Source: a virus. Taken from it: a stretch of 64,000 bases of DNA. Location: the IMG/VR virus record IMGVR_UViG_3300032093_000012, positions 1 to 64,000 of that record; one strand, written 5' to 3'. The translations under genes were made by a program, and so were the position numbers. Positions 41,233 through 49,580 of this stretch are shown here, piece by piece. Below the pieces are notes generated by a model. That model was not told the DNA's origin. It did not search any database and saw only the letters and a list, made by a program, of their open reading frames with translations. The stretch's first letter is position 1. Each line of letters starts with the position of its first letter.

Positions 41233-42192
41233 ATGGCACACATGATTGAGATGCTCAATGGCAAGGCTCAGATGGCCTACGCTGGTGAGACCCCTTGGCA
41301 CGGCCTTGGTACTAAGGTTCCTGCCGACCTGACCCCTGCCCAGATGCTAGAGGCAGCCGGTCTTGACTGGACCGTTACGAAGGTTCCGGCCTTCGCTGAG
41401 GTTGCTGGCAAGAAAGTTCCGGTTGGCCGCTCTGCGCTGGTCCGTAGCGTTGACGACAAGATCATCGACGTCGTCTCTGATGACTGGAACGAGGTCCAGA
41501 ACCAAGAAGCTTTCGACTTCTTCAATGACTTCGTCCTCTCTGGTGACATGGAGATGCATACGGCTGGCTCTCTTCGCGATGGCCAGATCGTGTGGGGTTT
41601 GGCCAAAGTCAAGGAATCTTTCGAGCTCTTCAAGGGTGACGTTGTTGAGTCCTACCTCTTGTTCTCGAATTTCCATAAGTATGGCTTCTCCACCGACGTG
41701 CGCTTCACTCCAATTCGTGTGGTGTGCAACAACACTCTGACCCTTTCGCTTAACTCTGCAGTCGAGCGGATGGCAAAGATCTCGCATCGCACCAAGTTCG
41801 ATCCGGACAATGTGAAGCTGATGCTTGGCATTGCTGCTGACAAGCTTGCACAGTACAAAGAAATGGCTGGCTTCCTTGGCTCCAAGAAGTTCAACGACGA
41901 GACCATCGTCGACTACTTCAAGCGTATCTTCCCTGTGACTGGTGCTACTGAGAACACCAAGAAAGAGATGTCAAAGAATGCTGGCATCGCTCTTGAATTG
42001 CTCGACCAGCAGCCCGGTGCAGAGTATGCTCAGGGTACTTGGTGGCAGGCTTTCAATACGGTTACCTTCATGACTGATCATGTCATGGGTCGTAATCAGG
42101 ATACGCGCCTTGCCTCTTCTTGGTTCGGCACTAACCGCAACCTCAAGACTCAGGCTCTCGAGACTGCAATCGAAATGGCAGAAGTAGCCTAA
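41233..42192 (+). CDS. DUF932 / phage-plasmid-like protein (TIGR03299 type)
   Basis: This is a 319-aa protein. The N-terminus (AHMIEMLNGKAQMAYAGETP, then WHGLGTKVP) is the signature of the DUF932/TIGR03299 phage-plasmid protein family. It continues with NEVQNQEAFDFFNDFV, FTPIRVVCNNTLTLSLN and a C-terminal NTVTFMTDHVMGRNQDTRLA. The family's biochemical function is unknown. The gene stands alone between a sigma70-type promoter and a strong hairpin, with an AGGAG site. It uses many GCC, GGC and CTC codons unlike the AT-rich neighbours, which suggests high expression or recent transfer. Confidence 0.8.
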   Translation: MAHMIEMLNGKAQMAYAGETPWHGLGTKVPADLTPAQMLEAAGLDWTVTKVPAFAEVAGKKVPVGRSALVRSVDDKIIDVVSDDWNEVQNQEAFDFFNDFVLSGDMEMHTAGSLRDGQIVWGLAKVKESFELFKGDVVESYLLFSNFHKYGFSTDVRFTPIRVVCNNTLTLSLNSAVERMAKISHRTKFDPDNVKLMLGIAADKLAQYKEMAGFLGSKKFNDETIVDYFKRIFPVTGATENTKKEMSKNAGIALELLDQQPGAEYAQGTWWQAFNTVTFMTDHVMGRNQDTRLASSWFGTNRNLKTQALETAIEMAEVA

Positions 42193-42198
42193 AATTAT

Positions 42199-42234
42199 AG
42201 AGGACGGTGGCCCCAATACCAACTACCGTCCTCT
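42199..42234 (+). terminator. Hairpin after the DUF932-like gene
   Basis: AGAGGACGGT (42199-42208) pairs perfectly with ACCGTCCTCT (42225-42234) around a 16-base loop, with further A-T pairs at the base. There is no long T run, so it may be a processing or stability hairpin rather than a classic terminator. Confidence 0.65.
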
Positions 42235-42288
42235 CTATAAATTCTATATCTGGTAGAAGCTAAAGTAGAAACCTCTAGGAGATATATA

Positions 42289-42396
42289 ATGAAGAGCGAA
42301 CTCGAAATCCTCGTTGAAGAAGACATGATCATGGCTGGATATGATCCTACCATATGGGCTGACGTTTTGGAATATTGGAGGGAATACCTTGATTGA
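42289..42396 (+). CDS. Small acidic protein upstream of glutaredoxin
   Basis: This is a 35-aa ORF starting with AGGAG 8 bases upstream (MKSELEILVEEDMIMAGYDP, then TIWADVLEYWREYLD). It overlaps the glutaredoxin start by eight bases (TTGATTGA), an arrangement that usually indicates translational coupling. It is acidic and helical, with no recognised domain. The strong ribosome-binding site and coupling make it a likely real gene. Confidence 0.6.
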   Translation: MKSELEILVEEDMIMAGYDPTIWADVLEYWREYLD

Positions 42397-42649
42397 AATT
42401 TATAGCAAAGATAACTGCGTTTACTGTGTATCAGCTGCTAGTCTTTTGACTACTAGAAATAAACAGTTTACAGAATATAAACTTGGTGTAGATTATACCA
42501 GAGAACAAATACTGGAAAAGTTTCCTAATGCTAGGTCTTTTCCGGTAGTTGTTATCGATGGATATCACATCGGTGGATATATTGAGTTGAGTAAAATCTT
42601 GACTGAAGAATCACAAGATCCGCGCAGGCTATTGAACGAGGAAAAATAA
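42389..42649 (+). CDS. Glutaredoxin
   Basis: I set the start at TTG 42389 (86 aa), preceded by GGAGGG; the longer frame from 42341 lies over the 35-aa gene and has no ribosome-binding site. The protein has the glutaredoxin layout: IEIYSKDNCVYC with redox Cys10-x-x-Cys13, then SFPVVVIDGYHIGGY, giving the cis-Pro and the GG of the glutathione site. It probably supplies reducing power to the phage NrdA/NrdB ribonucleotide reductase. It overlaps the next gene by one base. Confidence 0.85.
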   Translation: MIEIYSKDNCVYCVSAASLLTTRNKQFTEYKLGVDYTREQILEKFPNARSFPVVVIDGYHIGGYIELSKILTEESQDPRRLLNEEK

Positions 42650-42924
42650 TGATTACAGATCGTGAAGAAATGGTGAAGCTCCTCAAGCGAGGAGCTGTTG
42701 ATATTACATTTACAAAGGTTGATGGTTCACTTCGTACATTGCGTGCTACCCTTAATCCTAATCATATGCCACCGCAGATGAAGAACGAAGATCTCGAAGC
42801 TGCTGAGACACATCGAAAGGAAAATCCTGATGTTCTTCCAGTTTGGTCGATCAATGATCTCGGATGGAGATCATTTCGTCTTGATAATATCCTAAGTGCA
42901 CAGTACATCGAGGGATATGAATAA
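42649..42924 (+). CDS. DUF2693 / WYL_2-type small protein
   Basis: This is a 91-aa protein. The pattern LLKRGAVDITFTKVDGSLRT, then LRATLNPNHMPP and PVWSINDLGWRSFRLDNILS is that of the DUF2693 (WYL_2) family common in T4-like marine phages. The beta-rich fold with a WRSFR motif is thought to bind a ligand or nucleic acid, but the function is not established. It is coupled to glutaredoxin and followed by an intrinsic terminator. Confidence 0.8.
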   Translation: MITDREEMVKLLKRGAVDITFTKVDGSLRTLRATLNPNHMPPQMKNEDLEAAETHRKENPDVLPVWSINDLGWRSFRLDNILSAQYIEGYE

Positions 42925-42932
42925 ATAACAAG

Positions 42933-42960
42933 GCTCTTCGAAAGAAGAGCTTTCTTTTTT
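42933..42960 (+). terminator. Intrinsic terminator
   Basis: Perfect hairpin GCTCTTC-GAAA-GAAGAGC (42933-42950) with a GAAA tetraloop-like turn, followed by TTTCTTTTTT. It ends the glutaredoxin/WYL_2 operon. Confidence 0.92.
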
Positions 42961-42983
42961 CTAATTATAGGAGTTCAAATGAC

Positions 42984-43349
42984 ATGGCATATTGGGGTTA
43001 TCATCTCGTATTAGACTGCGCCGATCTTGATGCACACGCTATCAATGATTACGATACAATTTATAGATTTACAAAGCAATTGGTTAATGATATAGATATG
43101 GTTGCTTATGGTGAGCCACAGATCGTTAGCTTCGGTAGTGGAAACAAAGCCGGTTACACTCTTGTACAGTTGATTGAGACTTCAAACATCTGTGCTCATT
43201 TTGTTCCTGATGATCTCGATGGTGGCAACGCAATGTACCTCGATGTATTTTCTTGTAAGCCATACGATAATCAGATCGTTATTGATCTCGTAAAGCAATA
43301 CTTCAAAGCAAAGTCAATTAGACCCTCTTTCTTGACACGCCAAGCTTAA
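42984..43349 (+). CDS. speD: S-adenosylmethionine decarboxylase-like protein (SpeD)
   Basis: This is a 121-aa protein, the usual size for bacterial SpeD. It starts MAYWGYHLVLDCADLDAHAI and contains MVAYGEPQIVSF, GYTLVQLIETSNICAHFVPD, and YLDVFSCKPYD. By alignment with Thermotoga SpeD, the self-cleavage Ser is Ser67, the catalytic His is His72 and the Cys is Cys91. The residue before Ser67 is Thr, with Glu one position earlier, instead of the usual Glu-Ser. SpeD makes decarboxylated AdoMet for spermidine synthesis; phage copies probably raise polyamine for DNA packaging. AGGAG lies upstream of the ATG. Confidence 0.82.
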   Translation: MAYWGYHLVLDCADLDAHAINDYDTIYRFTKQLVNDIDMVAYGEPQIVSFGSGNKAGYTLVQLIETSNICAHFVPDDLDGGNAMYLDVFSCKPYDNQIVIDLVKQYFKAKSIRPSFLTRQA

Positions 43350-43367
43350 TTAAAGGATGACTATATT

Positions 43368-44333
43368 ATGGAAGTGAATGAACTATCTGTTAATGCCAAG
43401 GGTGGCACTGAACTCATGATGGAAAGACTTTATCAGAGTCTTGATAAAGATCTACTAGAACAGTGTCAGATCATCCCGTCTCGTGTAAGAGATTTAGATG
43501 AGACAAAGGTTAGGATTCTTTGGCAGCATGATCTTCCTGGTGATCCTGAATCAGAGCATTTAAAGAACGGCGGACACGATCGTTTTCATAAGATTGTGTT
43601 CGTCTCTAACTGGCAGATGCAACAATATATTAATCATTATAATATTCCTTGGTCAAAGTGTGTGGTCATGCAAAATGCTATCATGCCAATTGAACCACAT
43701 GAAAAGCCTAAAGATAAGATTAAATTGATCTATACACCTACACCACATCGTGGGTTGCAGATCCTTGTGCCTGTATTTGAAAAGCTATGTGAAGAGTTTG
43801 ATAACATCGAGCTTGATGTATATTCTTCTTTTAAACTGTATGGTTGGGAACAGAGAGATGAACCTTTCAAAGAGTTGTTTGATCGTTGTAAGTCACATCC
43901 TAAGATTAACTATCATGGCACAGTTAGCAATGAAGAACTGAGAGAAGCTCTCAAGTCTGCACATATCTTTGCTTATCCTTCTATCTGGCCAGAGACGTCA
44001 TGTCTTTGTTTGCTAGAAGCTATGAGCGCTGGTTTGATATGTGTTCATCCTAATTTTGCTGCTCTTTCAGAGACTGCTTCAAACTGGTCATACATGTACC
44101 AGTGGAATGAAAATCCATCAGCACATGCTGGAACATTTCATATGATCCTTTCTGATGCTATCAAGAGCATTGATGACAACAATGTACAGAATAAGCTTGA
44201 TTTTCAGAAGTCTTATATAAACGGTTTCTATAATTGGGAAGGACGTAAACACCAATGGGCAGCACTTATTAGAAGCCTATTGGATGAACCAAGAGAGTTT
44301 CCTAAGCCTACATGGGTATATAGAACTACTTGA
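43368..44333 (+). CDS. Glycosyltransferase, GT4-like
   Basis: This is a 321-aa protein with a GT-B fold pattern. The N-terminal part has GGTELMMERLYQSLD and VFVSNWQMQQYINHYNIPWS. The C-terminal part has LIYTPTPHRGLQILVPVFEK, NYHGTVSNEELREALKSAHI and FAYPSIWPETSCLCLLEAMS, the E-x7-E type donor-binding motif of family 4. It starts with AAGGATG upstream of the ATG. Phage glycosyltransferases can modify viral DNA, virion proteins or host surface sugars; the substrate cannot be read from sequence. Confidence 0.85.
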   Translation: MEVNELSVNAKGGTELMMERLYQSLDKDLLEQCQIIPSRVRDLDETKVRILWQHDLPGDPESEHLKNGGHDRFHKIVFVSNWQMQQYINHYNIPWSKCVVMQNAIMPIEPHEKPKDKIKLIYTPTPHRGLQILVPVFEKLCEEFDNIELDVYSSFKLYGWEQRDEPFKELFDRCKSHPKINYHGTVSNEELREALKSAHIFAYPSIWPETSCLCLLEAMSAGLICVHPNFAALSETASNWSYMYQWNENPSAHAGTFHMILSDAIKSIDDNNVQNKLDFQKSYINGFYNWEGRKHQWAALIRSLLDEPREFPKPTWVYRTT

Positions 44334-44335
44334 AA

Positions 44336-44343
44336 TATAAATA
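44336..44343 (+). promoter_or_regulatory. T4-type late promoter
   Basis: An exact TATAAATA on the plus strand starts two bases after the glycosyltransferase stop. Predicted start near 44349 gives a ~24-base leader with CAAGGAAAA before the ATG at 44373. Confidence 0.7.
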
Positions 44344-44372
44344 TCCAATGATATCCTTTTCAAGGAAAACAT

Positions 44373-44780
44373 ATGGCAAATGTAATAGAGTTAAAGAATA
44401 GTGATAATATTATACAATTTCCCGGCAGTACTAGGGAAGTACCAAAAAATCAAGAAGAAGTTACACAAAGAGTAGATAATATTAAACACCTTCATATACA
44501 AGAAGTATTATCTACGATGGTGCCTATAATCTTCAATCAAATGGCTACAGCTGGTTTCGATTTTATTGATGATGAAGAAACAGGTGAAGTTAATAATGTA
44601 AAGGATGGCGCTTTCTTGGTTGAAGCTTTAAGATCTATTATGCTTAAGCACTACGGTATAGATCACCCAATGCAAACACTTGCCGAGAATTTATTTAATG
44701 AAGATAGAGATAGCGGTGTACTTATTCTTAGACATGATGTAATATCATCTATGTTTGAAATTCAACAGGAGAAGAGCTAA
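44373..44780 (+). CDS. Hypothetical protein upstream of RNase H
   Basis: This is a 135-aa protein beginning MANVIELKNSDNIIQFPGST, with a helical core (HIQEVLSTMVPIIFNQMATA) and an acidic segment (DDEETGEVNNV). The C-terminal part is MLKHYGIDHPMQTLAENLF. It has a late promoter directly upstream and precedes the RNase H gene by 14 bases. No recognised domain. Similar small proteins beside rnh occur in marine T4-like phages, but their role is unknown. Confidence 0.7.
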   Translation: MANVIELKNSDNIIQFPGSTREVPKNQEEVTQRVDNIKHLHIQEVLSTMVPIIFNQMATAGFDFIDDEETGEVNNVKDGAFLVEALRSIMLKHYGIDHPMQTLAENLFNEDRDSGVLILRHDVISSMFEIQQEKS

Positions 44781-44794
44781 GCTCTATATACATC

Positions 44795-45661
44795 ATGATC
44801 ATCATTGATCTTAACCAAGTAATGATCTCAAACCTAATGATGCAGCTTGGCAACCACACGAACGCTCAGCTAGAAGAGAATATGGTTCGCCATATGGTTC
44901 TCAATGCTATTAGGTCTTTCAACCAAAGGTTCTCACGTGAATACGGTGAAATCATCATCGCATGTGATAACACAAATAACTGGCGTAAAGTAGAGTTTCC
45001 TTACTATAAAGCTAATCGCAAAAAGAATCAAGAAAAATCAGAACTCGATTGGAAAGGCATCTTTGATTGTCTTGGCAAGATTCGTCAAGAACTTAAAGAT
45101 TATTTTCCTTATCGTGTGATTGATGTTGTCTCTGCTGAGGCAGATGATATCATCGCTACTCTTGTACATACATATGGTAAAGTAGTTTCATCGGAGAATG
45201 ATGAGAAGATCTTAATCTTGTCTGGTGATAAAGATTTCATCCAGCTTCATGTGTATTCCAACGTTCGTCAGTACGATCCAGTTCGTAAGAAGTTTATAGA
45301 GCACAATGACCCTGAACGTTATCTTCAAGAACATGTTCTTAAAGGCGACTCTGGTGATGGTGTTCCTAATATTTTGTCTAACGATGATTGCTTTGTTGTC
45401 GGTACACGTCAAAAACCAATGACTGCTAAAAAGATCGAAGGAATCTTAGAGTTCGGATTAGATGGTAAGTTTGATCATCCGCTATATCGTAATTATATCC
45501 GTAACAAGCGTTTGATTGATCTTAAACATACACCAGAAAATTTGCAAGAAATAATCATGCAACAGTATGAACAACAAGATAAGCGTGATCGTAGTAAGAT
45601 GCTTAATTACTTTATAACAAATAGATTGAAAACTCTTATGGAAAGTATTGGAGAATTTTAA
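44795..45661 (+). CDS. rnh: RNase H (5'-3' exonuclease, T4 Rnh-like)
   Basis: This is a 288-aa protein (T4 RNase H is 305 aa). It has FEN/5'-nuclease motifs: IIDLN near residue 5, ACDNTNNWRKVEFPYYKANR, VSAEADDIIATLV and ILSGDKDFIQLH, which supply the acidic residues that bind two metals, and then GDSGDGVPNIL, the helix-hairpin region. It removes RNA primers and adjacent DNA from lagging-strand fragments. Its stop overlaps the ATG of the next gene. Confidence 0.92.
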   Translation: MIIIDLNQVMISNLMMQLGNHTNAQLEENMVRHMVLNAIRSFNQRFSREYGEIIIACDNTNNWRKVEFPYYKANRKKNQEKSELDWKGIFDCLGKIRQELKDYFPYRVIDVVSAEADDIIATLVHTYGKVVSSENDEKILILSGDKDFIQLHVYSNVRQYDPVRKKFIEHNDPERYLQEHVLKGDSGDGVPNILSNDDCFVVGTRQKPMTAKKIEGILEFGLDGKFDHPLYRNYIRNKRLIDLKHTPENLQEIIMQQYEQQDKRDRSKMLNYFITNRLKTLMESIGEF

Positions 45662-46089
45662 TGAGACTGAGTATTTCAGAGATCTTAGACAGGGTTTCTA
45701 AAGCAAAAACTAAATCAGAAAAGTTGGAAACATTTAGACAATATGATAATCCTACTCTAAGATCAATTCTTAAACATACTCTAGATAAGAATATCGTATT
45801 TGATTTGCCAGAAGGTGCGCCGCCCTATAGACCTAGCGATCATATCGAAAGTCAGGGAATGTTATATTCTGAGGCAAGAAAGATTTACTTATTTGTTAAG
45901 GGTGGTCATCCAGGCCTTTCAAATCTCAAGCGTGAATCTCTTTTTATAACTATGCTTGAGTCAGTCGACCCCAAAGATGCTGAGCTTCTCATAGCAATGA
46001 AAGATAAGAAGCTTCCATATAAGGGGATTACCGCAGCTTTAGTAACAGAGGCATATCCAGGACTAATCGATGAGCAAGTCAACGTTTAA
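45661..46089 (+). CDS. DUF6433-like conserved phage protein
   Basis: This is a 142-aa protein: MRLSISEILDRVSKAKTKSE, then NPTLRSILKHTLDKNIVFDL, PEGAPPYRPSD and HPGLSNLKRESLFITMLESV, DPKDAELLIAMKDKKLPYKG. This pattern is common among T4-like marine phages and is placed in a family of unknown function (DUF6433-like). It follows RNase H with a one-base overlap and overlaps the next gene by 20 bases. A replication-linked role is suggested by context only. Confidence 0.75.
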   Translation: MRLSISEILDRVSKAKTKSEKLETFRQYDNPTLRSILKHTLDKNIVFDLPEGAPPYRPSDHIESQGMLYSEARKIYLFVKGGHPGLSNLKRESLFITMLESVDPKDAELLIAMKDKKLPYKGITAALVTEAYPGLIDEQVNV

Positions 46090-46273
46090 GAAGTTCAAGA
46101 AGAACGATTATTCTTATGAAGATGAAGATGATGAATATTACGATAACCCTCGTAATAGAGTAAATAAAAAAGAAACTAAGAGACTCGAGAGAGCTCTTAA
46201 AACAAAAGATATTAATGCTCTAATTGAAGAAGAAGATTTTGAAGATGAAGAGCATTATTATGAGAGGAAGTAA
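46070..46273 (+). CDS. Small highly charged protein
   Basis: This is a 67-aa protein of mixed charge: a basic start (MSKSTFKKFKKND), then an acidic tract (YSYEDEDDEYYD), a basic middle (NKKETKRLERALKTK) and an acidic end (EEEDFEDEEHYYERK). It is probably disordered. It overlaps the previous gene by 20 bases and the next by one, so it is part of the rnh-phoH operon. No function is recognised. Confidence 0.6.
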   Translation: MSKSTFKKFKKNDYSYEDEDDEYYDNPRNRVNKKETKRLERALKTKDINALIEEEDFEDEEHYYERK

Positions 46274-46521
46274 TGCCGACATATAAGTTCCGTAACAATG
46301 ACACCGGTGAAGAGTATGAAGATTTCATGAGCATCTCTGCTCTTGATGTTTATTTGGAGGAGAATAAAAATGTAACTCAACTCGTAAACGGAGCTCCTGC
46401 AATTGGAGATAGTATTAGACTTGGTCTTAAGAAACCAGATAGTTCATTCAGAGATATTTTGAAAAATGTGAAGAAAGAACATTCGAAAGGATTGACTAGG
46501 TCTACTGTTAATACATTCTAA
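46273..46521 (+). CDS. FmdB-like small protein lacking zinc cysteines
   Basis: This is an 82-aa protein. The N-terminus MPTYKFRNNDTGEEYEDFMS resembles the first strands of the FmdB regulatory zinc-ribbon family (MPTYEY...). No Cys residues are present, so it cannot bind zinc in that way. The C-terminal half is basic (LGLKKPDSSFRDILKNVKKE). It is coupled to the previous gene and precedes phoH. Function unknown. Confidence 0.65.
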   Translation: MPTYKFRNNDTGEEYEDFMSISALDVYLEENKNVTQLVNGAPAIGDSIRLGLKKPDSSFRDILKNVKKEHSKGLTRSTVNTF

Positions 46522-46541
46522 TCATAACAATAAGAGAAACA

Positions 46542-47294
46542 ATGACTCAACAACAAACAAGACTCAACAAGAAACAGAGAAGAGCATTAAGAGAACAAGG
46601 AGTAAGAGTAAACAACGAAGCAAACTTTAGAGTTAATTTTAATCTCAGAGAGATAAAACCTCTAACAGCTAACCAACAAAAAACATTTGAAGCATTCTCA
46701 TCAAAAAAGAATCTCATGCTTCATGGAATTGCTGGTACAGGAAAGAGCTTCATCTCATTATATCTGTCTCTTAAAGAATTGTTTGATGGTAATTGTGGAT
46801 ATAAAAAAGTCTATATTATTAGAAGTGTAGTACCAACACGCGACATGGGTTTCCTTCCTGGTAATCAAAAAGAAAAAGCAAAAGTGTACGAAGCACCGTA
46901 TTATGCAATTTGTTCAGAATTGTTTAATAGGGGTGATGCTTATGATGTACTTAAGACAAAAGATTATGTAGAATTCATTAGTACATCATTTGTACGTGGC
47001 ATCACACTCAATGATTGTATTGTTATTGTTGATGAAGTGGCTAACATGACTCTTCATGAGTTAGACTCTATCATCACACGTATTGGTAGAAACTGCAGGA
47101 TCATCTTCTGTGGAGACTTCAGACAGTCAGACTTTACTTTTGATAAAGATAAGAAGGGTCTTATTGATTTCATGAAGATCTTACAGAACATGAAAGCTTT
47201 TAGTTTCATTGATTTTGATATAGATGACATCGTTAGGTCATCACTAGTGAAAGAATATATTGTTGTTAAAGACAGACTTCAAATCGCGGCTTAG
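46542..47294 (+). CDS. phoH: PhoH-like P-loop ATPase
   Basis: This is a 250-aa protein with Walker A GIAGTGKS at residues 62-69 and Walker B CIVIVDEVAN. Between them come IIRSVVPTRDMGFLPGNQKE and FISTSFVRGITLND, typical of PhoH. The family belongs to the SF1-like ATPases and may act on RNA; in marine phages it is widespread with no settled function. It precedes a nuclease gene that overlaps its 3' end by 35 bases. Confidence 0.92.
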   Translation: MTQQQTRLNKKQRRALREQGVRVNNEANFRVNFNLREIKPLTANQQKTFEAFSSKKNLMLHGIAGTGKSFISLYLSLKELFDGNCGYKKVYIIRSVVPTRDMGFLPGNQKEKAKVYEAPYYAICSELFNRGDAYDVLKTKDYVEFISTSFVRGITLNDCIVIVDEVANMTLHELDSIITRIGRNCRIIFCGDFRQSDFTFDKDKKGLIDFMKILQNMKAFSFIDFDIDDIVRSSLVKEYIVVKDRLQIAA

Positions 47295-47970
47295 CGCCAC
47301 AAGACCAGTTTATAATAGAGGCAAAGTCTTCGAACATTTTTTTACAGAGTTCGAAGACTTTGAAGCTCGTATCATCGACGGTAAAAGATATTACTTCGCA
47401 CCAGATGGTGGTCAATACCCATCTGTTACTACGGTATTAGGTCAGCATAAAGATAAGACTCATCTGCAGAATTGGATCAATAACATTGGCCAAGAAAGAG
47501 CAGAACAGATTAAAGTACAGGCTGGTAACCGCGGTACTGCTATCCATTCTATATGTGAAGACTATCTACTCAATAAAGAGTATTATCCAGAAGGTGTCAT
47601 GCCTGCAAATGTCATGACTTTCTCGAGCATCAAACCAGTACTTGATAAGAGGATTGGTTTGATATATGCTATCGAAGCTCCACTCTATTCTAAGAGACTT
47701 AATACAGCAGGCAGAACAGACTGCATTGCAGAGTTCGATGGTGTTGTAAGCATCGTCGATTTTAAGACTTCGCTTAAGCCAAAGAAAGAAGAATGGATCG
47801 AAGACTACTTTCTGCAAGCCACATGTTATAGTATTATGGCAGAAGATCTTCGTAACCTCGAGATCCCTCAGATAGCTATTATCATAGCAGTTGATGGTCA
47901 GCCCGAACCCCAAGTTTTTGTCAAAGATAAATATCTTTACGTAGAGAAAGTCTTAAAAATCTTTGGCTAG
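47260..47970 (+). CDS. PD-(D/E)XK exonuclease-like protein
   Basis: This is a 236-aa protein. The core has GGQYPSVTTVLGQHKDKTHL, then GNRGTAIHSICEDYLLN, then NTAGRTDCIAEFDGVVSIVD, FKTSLKPKKEEW and YFLQATCYSIM. The D...D-F-K-T with the following Gln/Tyr segment is the RecB/Cas4-type PD-(D/E)XK nuclease arrangement. No ATG lies near the expected N-terminus; a TTG at 47260 inside phoH is used here, so the true start is uncertain. A role in DNA recombination or host DNA degradation is likely. Confidence 0.82.
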   Translation: MLLKTDFKSRLSATRPVYNRGKVFEHFFTEFEDFEARIIDGKRYYFAPDGGQYPSVTTVLGQHKDKTHLQNWINNIGQERAEQIKVQAGNRGTAIHSICEDYLLNKEYYPEGVMPANVMTFSSIKPVLDKRIGLIYAIEAPLYSKRLNTAGRTDCIAEFDGVVSIVDFKTSLKPKKEEWIEDYFLQATCYSIMAEDLRNLEIPQIAIIIAVDGQPEPQVFVKDKYLYVEKVLKIFG

Positions 47971-47981
47971 GGGAGACGATC

Positions 47982-48452
47982 ATGGATGTTACAATCTACG
48001 GTAAGCCGAGTAAGTGTCAGAGAAAGATCATAAGAAAAGCTGCACACTATTATGCATCCTGCTTGATGTCTAATCGACTATCAAGTAACGTATATGTAAC
48101 TGTTAGATTCAAAAAGAATCTATTTAAGAAAGAAGATTTTTACGGTGTATGTGACGCCCTCGACCTTAACAGGCCGAGGGATTTTGATATAGAGATAGAT
48201 GCTGATCTAACCTTTAAACAGACTCTTAGTGTACTAGCACATGAACTTGTCCATGTTAAACAATACGCAACAGGTCAACTAAGAGACTATAATACTTCTA
48301 AGAAAATTAGATGGAAGGGAGATATCCATATTAATGAATATGGATATGATCATATTGATGCATCTTATTGGAATGCTCCTTGGGAAAAAGAAGCATATCG
48401 TTTAGAAAAAACTTTAACGAGAAAGTTTATGAGATACTTTAGAGGATCATAA
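47982..48452 (+). CDS. Zinc metallopeptidase-like protein (HELVH)
   Basis: This is a 156-aa protein. The zinc-binding HELVH motif is at residues 87-91 (VLAHELVHVKQYATG), followed by a conserved W-x-G and an APWEKEAYRLE segment that probably gives the third ligand. This is the arrangement of SprT/DUF45-like peptidases in tailed phages. The substrate is unknown; T4-like phages may use it in head maturation or host protein turnover. GGGGA precedes the ATG. It is the last plus-strand gene and converges on the next one. Confidence 0.8.
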   Translation: MDVTIYGKPSKCQRKIIRKAAHYYASCLMSNRLSSNVYVTVRFKKNLFKKEDFYGVCDALDLNRPRDFDIEIDADLTFKQTLSVLAHELVHVKQYATGQLRDYNTSKKIRWKGDIHINEYGYDHIDASYWNAPWEKEAYRLEKTLTRKFMRYFRGS

Positions 48453-49580
48453 ATTAAATTTATCTATGATCTTAACTAGTTCAGAATTATAATCTTTAAG
48501 ATTATTATTATTTTCTTTTTCCATTAAGCTTAAATATTTTTTAAGATATCCATTCGTTTCATATTCAATATCGCATTTAAGAGCATTGTTAATCTTAGAC
48601 ATTAGATCATATTTTTTTATCTGATACATAGCTCTAAAGTTTTTAGGCAAATTTAAAATAGACATATATTTTGGATATTGTAAAACTGTGCATGTAAAAG
48701 TTATTTCTTGTTTTTCACAAAAATCTACTACTTCTTCAAATACATTAAAGTTTAATATACTATAAACACTATGAGTTCTTAGATACATATTATCTGTTTT
48801 ATTTTCTTTTATAAATTTAACAAAAGATAATATATCAGACCACTTACTACCATATCTAACATATTCATGATAATCACCAATAGCATCTATACTCATATCA
48901 ATATGAACTGCTTTAAATTTTTTAATTAGTTGCCAAATATTATCTTTAGGTATAATACTGGCATTAGTATTAAGCCATAATTCTACATTTGATATATCTA
49001 TTTTTGAATCTAATAAATTTAGAAACCAAAAAACATTATCACTATAAAATGGTTCACCACCACCCATCTTTAATATTTTTAATTTACTGTAATCTGTATT
49101 AGCAGCAACTCTTTTAAAATTATCTACATAACTAGTTAATTCATTATTTCTTTTGAATGAAAAACCATTTTCACTTAGTTCTTTTAAATTAGTTTTTTTA
49201 TTCCATGAAGAACTTTGTACAGGACTGCATGATAAGCAACTCATATTGCATATACTATCTACACTTATATGTAGTATTTCTAATTGAATATCTGTGTCTT
49301 CTATTATTTCATTCCAAAATAATCTAAGAGAATGTGAATTTTGTTTTTCGCCTTCTACACAATGATTGCAATTATCCGGTTGTATAGATTCTCTTAAGAT
49401 TTTCCATTCATCTGTATTTAATGCTTCATTAAAACTATTAATAGTTTGTATCTTATTATTATTCCAATTTACGTCTTTTCCATTTCTAAAAGAACAACAT
49501 GGTTTAACAACGCCACCATTAAGACCTGACATATGTGTTATAGCTACTTGCTTACACTGTAACTTACAATAAGATGTCAT
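48447..49580 (-). CDS. Radical SAM protein (twitch/SPASM-like)
   Basis: This is a 377-aa protein. Cys111-x3-Cys115-x2-Cys118 (CNMSCLSC) is the radical SAM cluster motif; LKMGGGEPFYS supplies the SAM-binding Gly-rich stretch. Extra Cys at the N-terminus (C5, C9, C28, C29, C71, C74) suggest an auxiliary iron-sulfur cluster upstream of the barrel, an unusual order. Radical SAM enzymes make a 5'-deoxyadenosyl radical; the substrate here is unknown. It is the last gene of an operon with tctC and tctA, immediately after tctC. A second radical SAM gene lies at 56830-58092. Confidence 0.85.
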   Translation of the reverse strand: MTSYCKLQCKQVAITHMSGLNGGVVKPCCSFRNGKDVNWNNNKIQTINSFNEALNTDEWKILRESIQPDNCNHCVEGEKQNSHSLRLFWNEIIEDTDIQLEILHISVDSICNMSCLSCSPVQSSSWNKKTNLKELSENGFSFKRNNELTSYVDNFKRVAANTDYSKLKILKMGGGEPFYSDNVFWFLNLLDSKIDISNVELWLNTNASIIPKDNIWQLIKKFKAVHIDMSIDAIGDYHEYVRYGSKWSDILSFVKFIKENKTDNMYLRTHSVYSILNFNVFEEVVDFCEKQEITFTCTVLQYPKYMSILNLPKNFRAMYQIKKYDLMSKINNALKCDIEYETNGYLKKYLSLMEKENNNNLKDYNSELVKIIDKFNL

